NCBI RefSeq assembly: GCF_003544915.1
Contig: NZ_CP032097.1
Location: 2,666,001-2,730,000 of the forward strand
Reading direction: 5' to 3'
Origin: Arcobacter ellisii
Lineage (GTDB): Bacteria > Campylobacterota > Campylobacteria > Campylobacterales > Arcobacteraceae
DNA: 64,000 bases
Position 1 is the stretch's first letter, and every line of letters starts with the position of its first letter. Shown here piece by piece: positions 26,183 to 34,805 of this stretch. Made by a program: the position numbers and the translations under genes. The notes under the pieces are model-generated. The model made no database searches and was not told the DNA's origin. It saw only the letters and a program-made list of their open reading frames with translations.

Positions 26183-27747
26183 AAATTAAAAAAATAATAA
26201 TAGAAAATTTTAAATTTCATCATCATTTAGAATTTGAAATTAGAAACAATAACAATTGCTTAATCTATGGTGAAAATGGTTCTGGTAAAAGTTCAATTTA
26301 TGAAGCATTATACTCAAATTTCTATTATTACAAAAATAAAAAAATAGCTAATGGAATAATTAAGATTAGAGATACTTTTTTACATAGAGATTTTCCATCA
26401 GGAAATTTTAAAGTAAACATTTTATTTAATAATTCAATTAATTTTAATAGAACAGATGAAACTTTAAGTAATGACACTCTTTTATTGGAACCAGAAAGTA
26501 ATCCTGAACAAGGTAAAGCAAATGTTTATTTTGCAAATGAAAAAGTATTACGAAATATAACTGATGACAATTTTTTCAATATTATTGAAAATGAATTGAT
26601 AATACATTTTCCAGAATTATCTAAAGTTATCTCTTGCTATAAAGATGTAAATAAGTCTTTAAGTTTATTAAAAGATGCCGAGCAAATTAATGAAGAAATT
26701 ATAAAACAAAGACAAGAAGCAGATGAGCTTTGTAAGACTAAATTAAACGAATTAATTCCTTTTACTTTAATTAATAGTATTTTAGAGAATAATTTATTAT
26801 GTGACTTTAAAATTGAATATTCTTTTAAAGAATCAAATATAGACATAAATAAAAAATTTCATTCACCTCTTATAAATTTTAAGATTATGAATATTGATGA
26901 TAGAGGAGATTTCAGAAATCATTTTAATGAGGCAAAATTAAAACTAATTTCTATTGCAGTTTATTTTGCACTTGTAAAAAAGAACCAAACACAAAATGAA
27001 TTAAAACTTTTAATACTTGATGATTTTCTTACTAGTTTAGATATGGCAAATAGAAAAAAGATTGCACGTTTTATTATTGATGATTTTGAAGAATATCAAA
27101 TTATTATTTTAACTCATAATATACAATTTAATAATTTATTAAAAAAGATGATTAACCCTACACGTTGGGATACAAAAATTTTATTTACAATGAAAGAAGA
27201 TGATTTAATTGTTGCAAAAGTAAAAGATAAAAATGATAATTATATTGAAGAAGCAAAAAATTTTATAAATACTCCTAATTATGATTTAGCAATTGCAGGT
27301 AACTTATTACGAAAAGCATTTGAAGGTATTGTAAATGAATTTGAACAACTATTAGAAATTGGAAAAGTGGAAAGATTGCAAAAAGTATTGGAAGCGCTAG
27401 AGAATGACGATTCTTATTTTTATGATACTCCACATGAAGTATTAGAAACATTGATTAAAGATTTTGAAAATATGTTTCAAAATACTCAACAACCCGATGA
27501 TGCAAAAATCCGCCAAATCAAAAATAAAATAAATGCTATTAAAAATAATAAAATTACATTCAAAATAGAAGATGGTACTGAGAAAAGTTACCACTTATTG
27601 AAAAGAACCGAATTTTATAAAAATATTTTAATGAACCCTAGTTCACATAATGATTCAGAGACAGAAATCTATAAAGAAGAATGTGAAAATACAATTTTTT
27701 TGTTAGAAGAATTGAATAAATTATTAGAAAAGTTAAAAGAAAATTAA
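26179..27747 (+). CDS. SMC/RecF-like AAA ATPase paired with DUF262
   Basis: A 522-residue ABC-class ATPase. Walker A GENGSGKSS is at 31-39, the signature-like NEAKLKLISIA at about 250-260, Walker B LLILDD at 278-282 followed by a D-loop SLD, and the H-loop ILTHN near 313. The intervening coil is short (about 155-190), unlike true SMC or Rad50. The C-terminal 180 residues are helical and unassigned. Translation is coupled to the DUF262 gene. Such overcoming-lysogenization-like ATPases are common in defence pairs; the exact system is not one I can name. Confidence 0.72.
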   Translation: MKIKKIIIENFKFHHHLEFEIRNNNNCLIYGENGSGKSSIYEALYSNFYYYKNKKIANGIIKIRDTFLHRDFPSGNFKVNILFNNSINFNRTDETLSNDTLLLEPESNPEQGKANVYFANEKVLRNITDDNFFNIIENELIIHFPELSKVISCYKDVNKSLSLLKDAEQINEEIIKQRQEADELCKTKLNELIPFTLINSILENNLLCDFKIEYSFKESNIDINKKFHSPLINFKIMNIDDRGDFRNHFNEAKLKLISIAVYFALVKKNQTQNELKLLILDDFLTSLDMANRKKIARFIIDDFEEYQIIILTHNIQFNNLLKKMINPTRWDTKILFTMKEDDLIVAKVKDKNDNYIEEAKNFINTPNYDLAIAGNLLRKAFEGIVNEFEQLLEIGKVERLQKVLEALENDDSYFYDTPHEVLETLIKDFENMFQNTQQPDDAKIRQIKNKINAIKNNKITFKIEDGTEKSYHLLKRTEFYKNILMNPSSHNDSETEIYKEECENTIFLLEELNKLLEKLKEN

Positions 27748-27871
27748 TTTCATGTAAAATAAAATCCAGAATTTTATAAACTAGTATTTTTATATCTAAT
27801 AAGTTTATAATAGGATAAATAAATTTAAATATTATTTGTAGAAATACTTAAACAATCAACATAAAATTAAT

Positions 27872-29242
27872 TCATTTTTTATATGGACTAATTATCATTT
27901 CTTTAAATTCAGAAATAGTAAGAAATTCTGTATCAATATTTAATAAAGAATAAATAAATTTTCCACGTTTGATTAATTTCTTATCATTTGTAATAAAATA
28001 CTTACATTTCCAAGCGTGTTTTAAATGCTCAGTATCTTGATAGCTACTTTTTATTTTTTGTTCTTCAGTATCCGTCTCAAAATTGATAAAATCTAATATT
28101 TCACACAAATTATCTATTTTATCAATGCAATCAAAATCATTATTTGTTTTGATATAACCTGATATTAATTCTTCTAAGCCAAAAGAATAATTCTTAAATT
28201 TAATATAACTAGATAATTCTTCTTCAATTGTCTTTTCATTTCTATTTCTTGAACTTAAAGATTTAATATCAATATTCTCAAAAAAGGCTTTTAAATTAGC
28301 ATTTATTTTTTGATAAAATGGATTCTTTTCATTTCTCCTGAAATTTGGATATGCATTTTGATTATATAAAAACCAATAGAGCTTTAAACTTTCAGCAGCT
28401 CTTGTTACTTCTTGCCATAAAAGTACTCGATTAACTATAGAATCTATTTCTTCAGATACATAACTTAATTTATCTTTATATTTAGCTAATAAAATATTAT
28501 TTGTTAGACAACTAATATGTTCAAAATATTCTTTTAAAAAAACTTTATTCATTTTTATTCCATCTTCAATGAGATAAGGGCTAAAAATAAATTGGTACTT
28601 AGCTTTTTCCTTAATATTTTTAATTTGTTTTTTTAAACTATTATTTTTAATATACTCACCTATAAAATTTTGGTCTATATAAAAAGTTGTATATTCTTCT
28701 GCAAATACTACCATATTTTGTGATAGTTTTTGCTTTTGAGGTAATTCAGAATGATTTAAAATCACATCATGAAGTTCTATGATTTTATGGTTATAAAAAG
28801 CAAGTTTTAAAAATGTGATACTACTACTTATTTCAGAAAAATATTTATTATATACATTTATTTTACTATTGTTTAAGTGCTTTTTTACATGTTCTGGATT
28901 GGAAACTAGGTTTATTGCTATTTCTATATGATGAACTAAATCACTCAAATTTAATTCTTTTAGAACATCTTCAATAAATGTTTTATACAAATCATTTATA
29001 CGAATGATCTCATCAGAGAAATTAAGAATAATTTTATTAACTAACTGATAGTCTAAGCATCCTTTACATCTATTTTCACAAATATATCTATGATGTAATA
29101 CTTCTTCTAACTGAGAAATCACTAAATATTCTTCCGAAAATCTATTATGTTGATATGAATTAATGTTTCTAACAATATTTTCAATTAAAATTTTTAAAAT
29201 ATAACTAATAGCTAATTTTAATTCACATGATGTTTTTTGCAT
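27872..29242 (-). CDS. Large protein with a split PIN-like nuclease domain
   Basis: A 456-residue protein. The N-terminal 170 residues are helical with a Cys cluster (C55, C59, C62). A PIN-like core begins at FYIDQN (Asp190), continues with FSPYLIED (Glu226), is interrupted by about 170 helical residues, and ends with DTEHLKHAW (Asp403) and FITNDKKL (Asp420). Four acidic residues in this order fit a metal-dependent RNase of the PIN fold. It is the last gene before the right end of the transposon, convergent with the DUF262-ATPase pair. No antitoxin gene is seen beside it. Confidence 0.55.
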   Translation of the reverse strand: MQKTSCELKLAISYILKILIENIVRNINSYQHNRFSEEYLVISQLEEVLHHRYICENRCKGCLDYQLVNKIILNFSDEIIRINDLYKTFIEDVLKELNLSDLVHHIEIAINLVSNPEHVKKHLNNSKINVYNKYFSEISSSITFLKLAFYNHKIIELHDVILNHSELPQKQKLSQNMVVFAEEYTTFYIDQNFIGEYIKNNSLKKQIKNIKEKAKYQFIFSPYLIEDGIKMNKVFLKEYFEHISCLTNNILLAKYKDKLSYVSEEIDSIVNRVLLWQEVTRAAESLKLYWFLYNQNAYPNFRRNEKNPFYQKINANLKAFFENIDIKSLSSRNRNEKTIEEELSSYIKFKNYSFGLEELISGYIKTNNDFDCIDKIDNLCEILDFINFETDTEEQKIKSSYQDTEHLKHAWKCKYFITNDKKLIKRGKFIYSLLNIDTEFLTISEFKEMIISPYKK

Positions 29243-29497
29243 TTATTAAATACCTTTATTTCAATAGAGACAGACAATTCTATCAATACTTAATTTAATA
29301 ATGAATATTTTCTAATTTTATTACCTGTACTTTATATAAAATTCTCTGCTAACTTAGGATAAATCATATTATCATTTTTTAGTATACATATTAATATAGA
29401 AAATTTAACTTATTATATCGTACAATAACAATATATAATCGCAATAAAAGGCAAACTTAATATGAAAATACATTCTCAAATTTTAATGAATATGACA
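29243..29497. other. Right-end region of the transposon
   Basis: About 255 bp without a gene. It carries the promoter side of the PIN-like gene (AAAGG ribosome site) and inverted copies of the TnsB-type motif: TGAGAAT (minus strand, 29472-29478) and CTAAAAAATGATAAT (minus strand, 29368-29382). The second copy matches the left-end unit CTAAAAAATGAGAAT at all but one base. Confidence 0.65.
29465..29497 (-). repeat. Right terminal inverted repeat
   Basis: Read from 29497 inward it begins TGTCATATTCATTAAAA and holds TGAGAATG at offset 20-27, matching the left end at 24 of 33 positions. Confidence 0.88.
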
Positions 29498-29502
29498 TAT
29501 TT
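29498..29502. repeat. Right copy of 5-bp target-site duplication (TATTT)
   Basis: Identical to 12422-12426, directly after the terminal ACA. Confidence 0.9.
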
Positions 29503-29517
29503 AATAAAAAAGCATAA
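29503..29517 (+). pseudogene. Displaced original 3' end of mnmG
   Basis: AAT AAA AAA GCA TAA. Joined after the TTT codon at 12424-12426 it completes mnmG as ...L-F-N-K-K-A-stop, in frame, and is followed one base later by a hairpin terminator. This is the scar of the insertion. Confidence 0.85.
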
Positions 29518-29543
29518 AATAACACTTCTTTTGAAGTGTTATT
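29518..29543. terminator. Bidirectional terminator (ancestral mnmG / thioredoxin gene)
   Basis: Perfect 11-bp stem AATAACACTTC / GAAGTGTTATT with a TTTT loop; T-rich on both strands. Serves the thioredoxin-like gene and formerly the mnmG transcript. Confidence 0.8.
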
Positions 29544-29548
29544 TATTT

Positions 29549-30568
29549 TCACTCAGCCAAATCTATATTTATACCTTGTTTTAAAAGTTCATCTTGTCTA
29601 ACTTTTAAATAATCCAAATAGCTTTTTGGATATTTTTCATAAAATTTACCACTTACATATCTAAGCACTTCTTTAAAATGAAATGAATATAAAAGTGCAT
29701 CTATTGTTGATATTAATTTTTTATTATCGTATAGTAAAACGCCTGGTCTATAATCTAAATTGATTTTTTGAGCCCACTCTTTAGGTGTTGTTTTATTTCC
29801 ATCAACATCAATAATCTCTTTTGTACTATTTGCATCTAATCTTACAACTGTGAATTTTTTAAATTCATTTATTACATCTTTATTTTTCAAAACTTTATCA
29901 TTAAAATAATCACATTGAGTACAACTCCCATCTTCAAAAATTACTGCAAGTGGTGAAGTTATTTTTGATAAATCATTAATATTTTTAAACATTTTATTCT
30001 CTTTAAATGTATAAAGAGTTTGTTTCTCTATTTTGTTTACATACTCTGTTAAACTCATGTTTTTATAATGTTCACCTTGAACATATTCTAAAATATATTT
30101 AAAATCACTTGGACTTCTATATCCATTTACTCTTACAACTATTTCCTTATTTTCATTAAAAAATAAAATAGTTGGACTATATTGGATTTCTAATTTTGTT
30201 GCTAACTCTTTTTCTGTTAATGTAGTATCATCAATCCAAGTAACTTCTCTACTACCTTTTACATTTAATTCAATTACGTCGAAATATTTTTTTATAAATT
30301 CACTTGTTTTATTCTCTTTTATAAAATTTTCTTTTAACATTTTTGCACAATAAGGGCAACCTTCTAAATCAAGAAATATCATATAATGTCTATTTTTAGA
30401 TTTTGCCTCTTCAATATCTTCATTGATATCCAAAAAACTCTCTTTAAACCAACTTGGTATTTCATGCATTGAACCACCTACGATTTTCCCTTCTTGAGCA
30501 TTTATACTCATATTAAAAAATACACTTATAAATAAAAGTATAATAACTCTTTTAAATGATACTTTCAT
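29549..30568 (-). CDS. Periplasmic protein with two thioredoxin-like domains (SoxW-like)
   Basis: A 339-residue exported protein: signal peptide 1-24 (ending S-I-N-A-Q), then two thioredoxin folds with redox pairs CPYC (71-74) and CTQC (216-219), each followed by a cis-Pro type strand (SPTILFF, RPGVLLY). This matches SoxW/DsbD-linked thioredoxins that keep periplasmic cysteines reduced. No sox gene is next to it here. It converges on the ancestral mnmG end. Confidence 0.72.
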   Translation of the reverse strand: MKVSFKRVIILLFISVFFNMSINAQEGKIVGGSMHEIPSWFKESFLDINEDIEEAKSKNRHYMIFLDLEGCPYCAKMLKENFIKENKTSEFIKKYFDVIELNVKGSREVTWIDDTTLTEKELATKLEIQYSPTILFFNENKEIVVRVNGYRSPSDFKYILEYVQGEHYKNMSLTEYVNKIEKQTLYTFKENKMFKNINDLSKITSPLAVIFEDGSCTQCDYFNDKVLKNKDVINEFKKFTVVRLDANSTKEIIDVDGNKTTPKEWAQKINLDYRPGVLLYDNKKLISTIDALLYSFHFKEVLRYVSGKFYEKYPKSYLDYLKVRQDELLKQGINIDLAE

Positions 30569-30761
30569 AATTTTTCCTTATTTTATTTTTATAAATTCTA
30601 TTTAATTAAACATTAATATCTCAAAAATATCTATAAATTTAATAAATTTATTTTTATTCTTTTCTTTTAGATACAATTTTGTAATTTTAAGGCTTTTATT
30701 TATTTTATTTTTATAAAATAAAACTAATTTTAATAATTTATTTTTTTTAAAGGTTTATAAT

Positions 30762-31595
30762 ATGCAAGTTTATTTATACGCAAAAAGTGGGCATACAGTT
30801 GGTCTTGAGTCAACAAAAAGATGTGCAGCAATTGCAAATGCACTAAAAGAGTTTAATCCTATTTTATGTACAAGTGATTTTAGAGCTGGAGCTTTTGCTA
30901 AAGAGAATTTAGAAGTTAAAAAATATGTAAATATTGATGTTTTAAGAAATCTTACAAATATTATGCAAAGAAAAGACATCTTAATTTTTGATTCAAAAGA
31001 AGCAAATGAGGATATGAAATCCGAAATGAAACAGTTTTGTTCATTACTTTATGAAATTGGAACAGATATAAAAGAAGTTATTGTTGATACAACTTTATAT
31101 ACAAAAGTTACTAATCCAACAATTGAAAAAACCTTATTCTTTGGTGATGATGATTATTACAACTTACTTTTAGATTTAGTAAAAGATTCAAATAATAATA
31201 TCTCTCTTTTGATGGGACACTACTTTTTCTTAGGAAATGAAAAAATATTTAAAAATCATTTTTCAGAAGTTATTGATGAAGAAGATTATGTTTCAACTAT
31301 TCAAAATTCAAAATATCTTTTAACAGCTTCTTTACAAACAGCTTTTGAATCTTTAGCATGTGGAAATTATCCAGTTTTATTTAAAAGGATTGATAAAGAG
31401 TACAATGAGGAACTAATATCAAAATACAATATTCCAGTAATTGAATATACAAATATAAATGAATTAATTTCTAACTTTGAAAATCTTATAAAAGATTATC
31501 CAACAATTAACAATTTTGAAATAACTCCTCTTGATAATGTTATTTTGGAAATAAAACAAAAAGTAGAATTATTTAATAAATTAACTCAATCATAA
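30762..31595 (+). CDS. Conserved hypothetical, GT-B-like fold possible
   Basis: A 277-residue cytoplasmic protein I do not recognise by name. The N-terminus (YAKSGHTVGLESTKRCAAIA) resembles the glycine-loop start of GT-B sugar-nucleotide proteins such as PseG/MurG. The C-terminal ASLQTAFESLACGNYPVLF looks like the nucleotide-binding signature of that fold. Without the full motif set a glycosyltransferase or UDP-sugar hydrolase role is only a guess. It stands alone upstream of ccoG. Confidence 0.45.
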   Translation: MQVYLYAKSGHTVGLESTKRCAAIANALKEFNPILCTSDFRAGAFAKENLEVKKYVNIDVLRNLTNIMQRKDILIFDSKEANEDMKSEMKQFCSLLYEIGTDIKEVIVDTTLYTKVTNPTIEKTLFFGDDDYYNLLLDLVKDSNNNISLLMGHYFFLGNEKIFKNHFSEVIDEEDYVSTIQNSKYLLTASLQTAFESLACGNYPVLFKRIDKEYNEELISKYNIPVIEYTNINELISNFENLIKDYPTINNFEITPLDNVILEIKQKVELFNKLTQS

Positions 31596-31694
31596 AAACC
31601 TTAAATATTTATATATAATCAAATCTTATAATTAATTATGCAAATTATAAGGTTGATTTATATAAAATTTTAAAAAAATCACAAAGGTTTTAAG

Positions 31695-33077
31695 ATGAAA
31701 GAGGAAAATGAGTTTTTAAAAAAAACTCCATTTAGAATTAAAAGATATTACGGATATGTGATTGCAACTATTGTTGCATTAGGATTACCATTTATTAGAA
31801 TTGATGGAAATCATATTTTTTTATTGTCATTTGATAAAAAACAATTACATCTATTAGGTATTGCATTTGATATGCAAGAACTTTATTTAATGCCATTTTT
31901 ATTGATGTTATTATTCTTAGGAATTTTTGCAGTTACTTCACTTGGTGGAAGAGCATGGTGTGGTTGGGCATGTCCACAAACTATTTTTAGGGTAATTTAC
32001 AGAGATTTAATCGAATCAAAACTTTTAGGTTTAAGAAGAATCAAAAACAAACAAAAAGAACCTGATTTATCAAAAGCAGAAAATAAAACTAAAAAAGTTA
32101 TTGGTATTATTATTTGGACATGTTTAGCACTAATTGCAGCATCTGATTTTATGTGGTATTTTGTTCCTCCTGAAGACTTTTTTGCCTATTTACAAAATCC
32201 AACTGAGCATATGTTTTTAATTGGTTTTGTTTTATGTATAGCTGCATTTTTAGTTTATGACGTAATTTTTCTTAAAGAAGATTTTTGTGTTTATATTTGT
32301 CCTTATTCAAGAGTTCAATCTGTTTTATATGATAATGATACATATCAAGCAATTTACTCTACAAACAGAGGTGGAGAAATCTATAATGAAAATAAAGAAA
32401 AAATCATTTTCAAAGCAAAAGATTTACCGCAAGCCTCAAATGAATGTACAACTTGTGAATCTTGTGTGACGGTTTGTCCAACACATATTGATATTAGAAA
32501 AGGTTTACAACTTGAATGTATTAACTGTTTAGAGTGTGTTGATGCCTGTACAACTGTTATGGGAAAATTAGGTAAACCTTCACTTGTTCAATGGTCTAGT
32601 ACAAATGCTATTAAAAACAATATTCCAACAAAAATGGTTAGAAAATCAACTGTTATGTATTTTGTTGCATTATTAGTTGTTATTGGTCTTTTATTTGTTA
32701 TGGGTGGTGAAAAAGAGAACATGCTTTTAAATGTTAATAAAACTACTGAATTATACAAAGTAAAAGAAAATAAAGTTGTTGCAAATAATTTTGTATTACT
32801 TTTCCAAAATACAGAATCAGTTCCTCTAACTTATGTATTAGAAATTGTAGATAATCCAGATATTAGAATTGAAAGATTTGAACCATTTACATTAAGTCCT
32901 GGAAAACTTGCTAAAAAAGTTCTTGTTCTTGAAACAGACAAAGTTTTAGTTAGTGATAATACAAAAGATACACCTATTACTATAACTTTAAAAGCTTACG
33001 CTAAAGAAGACCCAGAAAAAGTTAAAGTATTTAGAAAAGCTGTATTTATCTATCCAAGATTAGATAAACTTAAATAA
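31695..33077 (+). CDS. ccoG: Cytochrome cbb3 oxidase assembly protein CcoG (RdxA/FixG)
   Basis: Membrane iron-sulfur protein that helps cbb3 oxidase maturation, reducing copper in current models. The 460-residue protein has four to five membrane segments, WACPQTIFR after the second segment, CVYICPYSR, two ferredoxin clusters (CTTCESCVTVCP, CINCLECVDACT), and a periplasmic C-terminal immunoglobulin-like domain. The ccoNOPQ genes are not in this window. Fits a microaerobic lifestyle. Confidence 0.93.
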   Translation: MKEENEFLKKTPFRIKRYYGYVIATIVALGLPFIRIDGNHIFLLSFDKKQLHLLGIAFDMQELYLMPFLLMLLFLGIFAVTSLGGRAWCGWACPQTIFRVIYRDLIESKLLGLRRIKNKQKEPDLSKAENKTKKVIGIIIWTCLALIAASDFMWYFVPPEDFFAYLQNPTEHMFLIGFVLCIAAFLVYDVIFLKEDFCVYICPYSRVQSVLYDNDTYQAIYSTNRGGEIYNENKEKIIFKAKDLPQASNECTTCESCVTVCPTHIDIRKGLQLECINCLECVDACTTVMGKLGKPSLVQWSSTNAIKNNIPTKMVRKSTVMYFVALLVVIGLLFVMGGEKENMLLNVNKTTELYKVKENKVVANNFVLLFQNTESVPLTYVLEIVDNPDIRIERFEPFTLSPGKLAKKVLVLETDKVLVSDNTKDTPITITLKAYAKEDPEKVKVFRKAVFIYPRLDKLK

Positions 33078-33083
33078 ATCCCT

Positions 33084-33110
33084 ATGAGATAAGAGTTTTT
33101 CTTATCTCAT
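33084..33110 (+). terminator. Hairpin after ccoG
   Basis: Perfect 11-bp stem ATGAGATAAGA / TCTTATCTCAT, 5-nt loop; no T-run directly after it on the plus strand. Confidence 0.5.
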
Positions 33111-33188
33111 CCAATTAACTTACTTATCAACAAAACTTAGATACAATCGCGATTATATATTTATTAACAATTTTATGGAGTAATTTTT

Positions 33189-34805
33189 ATGACAAAATTC
33201 ATTTTTGTAACGGGTGGAGTTCTTAGTTCACTAGGAAAAGGTATAACTTCTGCTTCTATTGCAACAATATTAAAACAATCAGGCTTTAAAGTGAGTATGC
33301 TAAAAATTGACCCTTACTTAAATGTAGACCCAGGAACAATGAGTCCACTTGAGCATGGAGAAGTTTTTGTTACTGCTGATGGTGCTGAAACAGACCTTGA
33401 TTTAGGAAACTATGAAAGATTTATTGATAAAACTTTAACTGCAAAAAATAGTTTTACAACAGGTCAAGTTTACCAAAGCGTAATTAAAAGAGAAAGAGAA
33501 GGTGGATATTTAGGTAAAACTATTCAAGTTATTCCTCATGTTGTTGATGAAATTAAAGATAGAATTTACGCAGCAGCTGATGAAAATGATTTTTTAATCA
33601 TTGAACTTGGTGGAACAGTTGGAGATATCGAAGGTTTACCTTTTATGGAAGCAATTAGAGCAATTAGACATGAACAACCAAAAACTAATACAATGAATAT
33701 TCATGTAAGTTTAGTTCCATATATCAAAGCAGCTGGTGAATTAAAAACAAAACCAACTCAACACTCTGTTCAAGAGTTAAGAAGAATTGGTATTACTCCT
33801 CATATGTTAGTTTGCAGAACAGAAAAAGAGTTACCAAAAAATTTAAAAGATAAATTAGCTTTATCTTGTGATATTGATAGAAATGCAGTTATTGAAGCTG
33901 GCGATGCACAATCAATTTATCAAGTTCCACTTCATTTTATAAAAGAGGGAATTTTAACTCCATTATCAGACCATTTTAATATCAAAATTAAACCAAATAT
34001 GGAAAAATGGGATACTTTAGTAAAAAATATTTTAGTTCCTCAAGATGAAGTTACAATAGCATTTGTTGGAAAATATTTAGGTTTAAAAGAGTCTTATAAA
34101 TCACTTATTGAAGCTTTAATTCACGCCGGAGCTCACTTAAATACAAAAGTTAATATTCACTGGTGCGATAGTGAAAGAATTGAAGATGTAGGTGTTTTTG
34201 ACATAATTGGAAATGCTGATGGTATTTTAGTAGCTGGTGGATTTGGACACAGAGGTGTTAAAGGTAAACTTGAAGCTATTAGATATGCAAGAGAGAATAA
34301 AATCCCTTATTTAGGAATTTGTTTAGGAATGCAACTTTCTATCATTGAGTATGCTAGAAACGTTTTAGGTATTGAAGATGCAAACTCAATTGAATTTGAT
34401 CCTGAAACAAAAAATCCATTAATCTATTTAATTGATGAATTTATTGACCAAAGTGGAAATAAACAACTAAGAACTCATGAATCACCAATGGGTGGAACTA
34501 TGAGATTAGGTGAATATCCATTTGAACCACTAAAAGGTTCAAAATTACAAAAAGCTTATGGAAATGATGAAGTTTACTATGAAAGACATAGACATAGATA
34601 CGAAGCAAATCCAAAATATAAAGCACAATTAGAAGAAGCTGGTATGATTATTTCAGGACAATCAAATGGATTGATTGAAGCAGTTGAATTAAAAGACCAT
34701 CCTTGGTTTGTTGGAGTTCAATTCCACCCAGAATTTACTTCACACTTAGAAACGCCAAATCCAATTATTTTAGAGTTTGTAAAACAAGCAAATAAATCAA
34801 AATAA
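33189..34805 (+). CDS. pyrG: CTP synthase
   Basis: Amidates UTP to CTP with glutamine nitrogen. The 538-residue protein has the N-terminal synthetase start [13 protein letters not shown], the [13 protein letters not shown] motif, and a class I glutamine amidotransferase domain with nucleophile Cys in GICLGMQL and catalytic FHPEF. A ribosome site TGGAG precedes it. Its stop overlaps the recJ start by one base (TAATG). Confidence 0.97.
   Translation: MTKFIFVTGGVLSSLGKGITSASIATILKQSGFKVSMLKIDPYLNVDPGTMSPLEHGEVFVTADGAETDLDLGNYERFIDKTLTAKNSFTTGQVYQSVIKREREGGYLGKTIQVIPHVVDEIKDRIYAAADENDFLIIELGGTVGDIEGLPFMEAIRAIRHEQPKTNTMNIHVSLVPYIKAAGELKTKPTQHSVQELRRIGITPHMLVCRTEKELPKNLKDKLALSCDIDRNAVIEAGDAQSIYQVPLHFIKEGILTPLSDHFNIKIKPNMEKWDTLVKNILVPQDEVTIAFVGKYLGLKESYKSLIEALIHAGAHLNTKVNIHWCDSERIEDVGVFDIIGNADGILVAGGFGHRGVKGKLEAIRYARENKIPYLGICLGMQLSIIEYARNVLGIEDANSIEFDPETKNPLIYLIDEFIDQSGNKQLRTHESPMGGTMRLGEYPFEPLKGSKLQKAYGNDEVYYERHRHRYEANPKYKAQLEEAGMIISGQSNGLIEAVELKDHPWFVGVQFHPEFTSHLETPNPIILEFVKQANKSK

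Larger units (their letters stand above)
12427..29497. mobile_element. Complete Tn7-like transposon, 17,071 bp, in the 3' end of mnmG
   Basis: Both ends start TGTCA and match at 24 of 33 positions, with the sub-motif TGAGAATG at the same offset (20 bp) from each tip. A 5-bp direct duplication (TATTT) flanks it. Inside are tnsA, tnsB, tnsC, tniQ, a TnsE-like gene at the left end, and two cargo blocks. Removing the element and one TATTT restores an mnmG frame ending L-F-N-K-K-A-stop that runs straight into a hairpin terminator at 29518-29543. Insertion therefore happened within the last five codons of mnmG, oriented with the TnsE-like gene next to mnmG. No CRISPR array or cas gene is present. 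Confidence 0.93.

Noticed and set aside
12427-29497. CRISPR-guided (CAST) transposon
   Set aside because: TniQ with a short TnsC prompted the idea, but there is no cas gene and no repeat-spacer array anywhere in the element.
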